The notes below the pieces were generated by a model. That model was not told the DNA's origin. It worked only from the letters and a program-made list of their open reading frames with translations, and did not search any database. The position numbers were made by a program, and so were the translations under genes. Source: Plantago elongata (taxonomy: Eukaryota; Streptophyta; Magnoliopsida; Lamiales; Plantaginaceae). From it: DNA of 20,857 nt. Shown in pieces: positions 18,990-20,857 of the stretch (positions within the stretch are counted from its first letter, which is position 1; the number at the start of each line of letters is the position of its first letter). The stretch spans positions 1 through 20,857 of the forward strand of contig JAYMSP010003155.1 of NCBI GenBank assembly GCA_036897095.1, read 5' to 3'.

Positions 18990-19397
18990 TGAAGATTTTT
19001 TTTTTAATTCTCTGGACTTGTATTTATTTTGTCTTCTTTCTCTCAAAAAATGGTGAAGGAGAGGAAAAGAGTTACTCTGAGGCCAGGTGCACGGTTTTAG
19101 CGTGAGGTTCTGTAATTGTTCCGTTGGGGTGTCTTTTGTTGAGTAACTATCAGGACTCTTGAAATGATAAATATACCGAGTTTATATTTAAGGGAAGGAT
19201 TATTGATCGACTACACTATTTTAGATATACTAGTACCGTATTTTAGACTGAAATGTGTGAATCAGTTAGTCGAATATATAACCATGCAAGTCGGAAAAAA
19301 TATAAAACATATGGTGTCATTAATACAATACTATAATAACAAATTTTAGTGAAAACAAAAAGTCGACAACGTACAAAAATAGATTCTTCAAAGTTGT
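18990..19397. other. Promoter side of the HVA22-like gene and 3' flank of the Helitron
   Basis: No gene is seen. The region lies between the presumed transcription start of the HVA22-like gene and the stop codon of the Helitron helicase. The Helitron 3' end (CTRR after a hairpin, on the - strand) should be here. CTAG and CTAA strings occur, for example near 19231 and 19254, but none has a clear preceding hairpin. Confidence 0.45.
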
Positions 19398-20857
19398 TTA
19401 GAGGTTACACAAAACCTTCTTATACACCACATTGGTTGTAGTGTATGTGGGATTGCCTTCTTCATCTAAAACCAACACCTTCAACCCCTTCTTGCTGGTG
19501 ACTCTGGAGAATGTAACATAAAGCTGCCCATGGCTGAATACTGGCCTAGGAAGGTAAAGGCCGACGTGAGCTAGAGACTGGCAGTGACTCTTGTTGATGG
19601 TCACAGCGTAGCAAACAGATGAAAATTGTCTCCTCTAGAACCTATTGGAAATTTGATGGGGTCGGAGGGTGTAATAAGCATATATGTGCTATCAAGACCT
19701 TTTTACCGGCGTTCTTACCAGCTATCATCCTGGCCTGTATGACTTTGTGCCCAGTGTAGTCACGACCAGTCTGGTACCATTACATAATTTAGTTGCCTGG
19801 TCTATATTCCTCAACAACATGATGGGACACCCAAACTTTAAGGCAAATACGGTGGTTCGGGATGCCAGATGTCCTTATGGTGTTAACGAACTATACATCC
19901 TCACGCTTGACTATGCCATCTTCATCCGAACATATACTATCGGAACTTAAGTACTCATGTGCATCACCGGGCAACATCGACATGACATAGTCATTGATCT
20001 CATCAATGATGTCATTGGTCGGAGCTAATATGGCACGGCCCTGGAAATACCAATATGATCAAGGAGGGATACTAACCATTGCGGCAATGGGATCGGTTGC
20101 ATCGCGTATTAGTATATCATCGGGGAGCTTGAACTCAACTTTGCCATCATTTTGAACGCCAATGTCACCATCTCCAACACGCAACAACCAATCGGCAAAC
20201 TCCCTAATCTCTTCAACATCCTGTGTAGATCCACCAGCCTAAAACATAGATAGAACAATACCACAAAATAAATATTTGAATATGGTTCATAGATACGATA
20301 CTTTATAAAGTGATTGAACATAGAGACGTGCACTAACCTTCAGGCACATATTCTTCGTGAGCTTCAATACTTCACAATGAGGCCATATGGAATGCGATGA
20401 AGACAGTGATGCATAAACAATGTCTAGCCTACTGCCTTTTGGTATGACATGCAATATTTGCCTGAAGTCGCTGCCAAATACAACAACCTTGCCACCAAAT
20501 GACAATGTAAAGGGATGCATGCTATGTCCTCTAATAACATCTCGGAGATTCCTATCAAGTGCCTCGAAACAGAACCTATTAGTCACAGGAGCTTCATCCC
20601 ATATGATCAACCTCGTCTTCTGAAGCAAACCGGTCAGATCACTTCCTGGGGTTATCCTACTACATACATTAGTCTCATCAACCATAAGAGGTATTGAGAA
20701 TCTTGAATGAGATGTCCTTCCCTTTGACAGAAGGAGTGAAGCGATACCACTAGATGCAACCGGCAACACAATCTCAGACTGAGACCTCAATGCAGAATAC
20801 AAAGTAATCCATAAGAACGTCTTCTCCGTACCACCATAGTCATATAAGAAGAACACC
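19398..20857 (-). pseudogene. Helitron Rep/helicase, C-terminal PIF1 helicase part, broken and truncated by the window edge
   Basis: The 3' part of a Helitron transposase, a DNA helicase used in rolling-circle transposition, enters from beyond 20857. In order on the - strand: VFFLYDYGGTEKTFLW (degraded Walker A, GTGKT changed to GTEKT), VLPVASSGIASLLL, LIIWDEAPVTNR (Walker B), VVVFGSDFRQIL and LKLTKNM, all in one frame to 20287. A likely 99-bp intron (20337-20239) follows. Then come GGSTQDVEEIREFADWLLRV, FKLPDDILIRDATDPIAAM, RAILAPTNDIIDEINDYVM and SGIPNH. The last part is QSLAHVGLYLPRPVFSHGQLYV...FSRVTSKKGLKVLVLD, ending with a stop at 19398. Defects are a probable deletion near 20060-20085, an in-frame TAG at 19891-19893, a one-base frameshift near 19831-19838, and SHCQ in place of the usual SQGQ. 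It is not functional. Confidence 0.88.
20239..20337 (-). other. Intron within the Helitron helicase
   Basis: The donor CTGAAG|GTTAGTG and acceptor ATGTTTTAG|GCTGGTGG join the LTKNM block directly to GGSTQDVEEIREFADW. Reading through instead gives a non-family peptide. The + strand Helitron remnant also has non-coding sequence at the same place (about 3480-3545). Confidence 0.65.

Noticed and set aside
20420..20697. Two + strand frames at the right end
   Set aside because: They are antisense to the well-supported - strand Helitron helicase.
1..20857. A new defence system, biosynthetic cluster or other multi-gene system
   Set aside because: Only two unrelated host genes and transposon remnants are visible. 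Nothing in the sequence supports a cooperating gene set.

Overview
This is a nuclear plant window, most likely from a eudicot. Two genes are interrupted by many short GT-AG introns, intergenic DNA is AT-rich, and several classes of plant transposable element are present. I cannot fix the species.

The window holds two host genes in a tail-to-tail pair. At 10902-15349 (+) is a complete 13-exon gene for a plant E2F transcription factor. The joined exons keep one frame and give 391 residues. Its length and its C-terminal DYWF...DLW motif fit the E2FC (repressor-type) group best. It has a canonical E2F site (TTTCCCGC) just upstream and a candidate EAR repression motif at its N terminus. At 18046-16095 (-) is a complete 6-exon gene for an HVA22-like (TB2/DP1/REEP family) membrane protein of 290 residues, with an additional intron in its 5' leader. 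The two stop codons are about 745 bp apart.

The rest is mostly transposon debris. From 685 to about 5430 there is a nested stack. It starts with a probable solo LTR (685-861). Next is a badly decayed Helitron Rep/helicase copy on the + strand (about 1120-3975). That copy is split by a MULE-like element with ~150 bp inverted repeats (1860-2922) and by a small tRNA-derived SINE flanked by a perfect 13-bp duplication (3044-3162). It is followed by a CGGGT-rich, possibly hAT-like segment that is itself interrupted by a PIF/Harbinger-type element with TAA duplications (4162-5112). At 5893-6345 an exon-like fragment is partly repeated as a perfect 56-bp direct repeat. At 6775-9720 is a non-autonomous Ty3/gypsy-type LTR element on the - strand. 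Its upstream LTR is preceded by a second copy of the internal 3' tail, as in a tandem LTR-internal-LTR product. A short palindrome-rich repeat cluster follows (9723-9895). At the right edge (20857-19398, -) is the C-terminal part of a second, younger but still broken, Helitron helicase, ending close to the HVA22 5' end.

The two host genes show no sign of working together beyond their convergent layout. I found no RNA genes, CRISPR arrays or bacterial-type features. The most notable points are the nested insertions, the tandem LTR arrangement, the EAR-like motif in the E2F, and the intron shared by both Helitron helicase copies.
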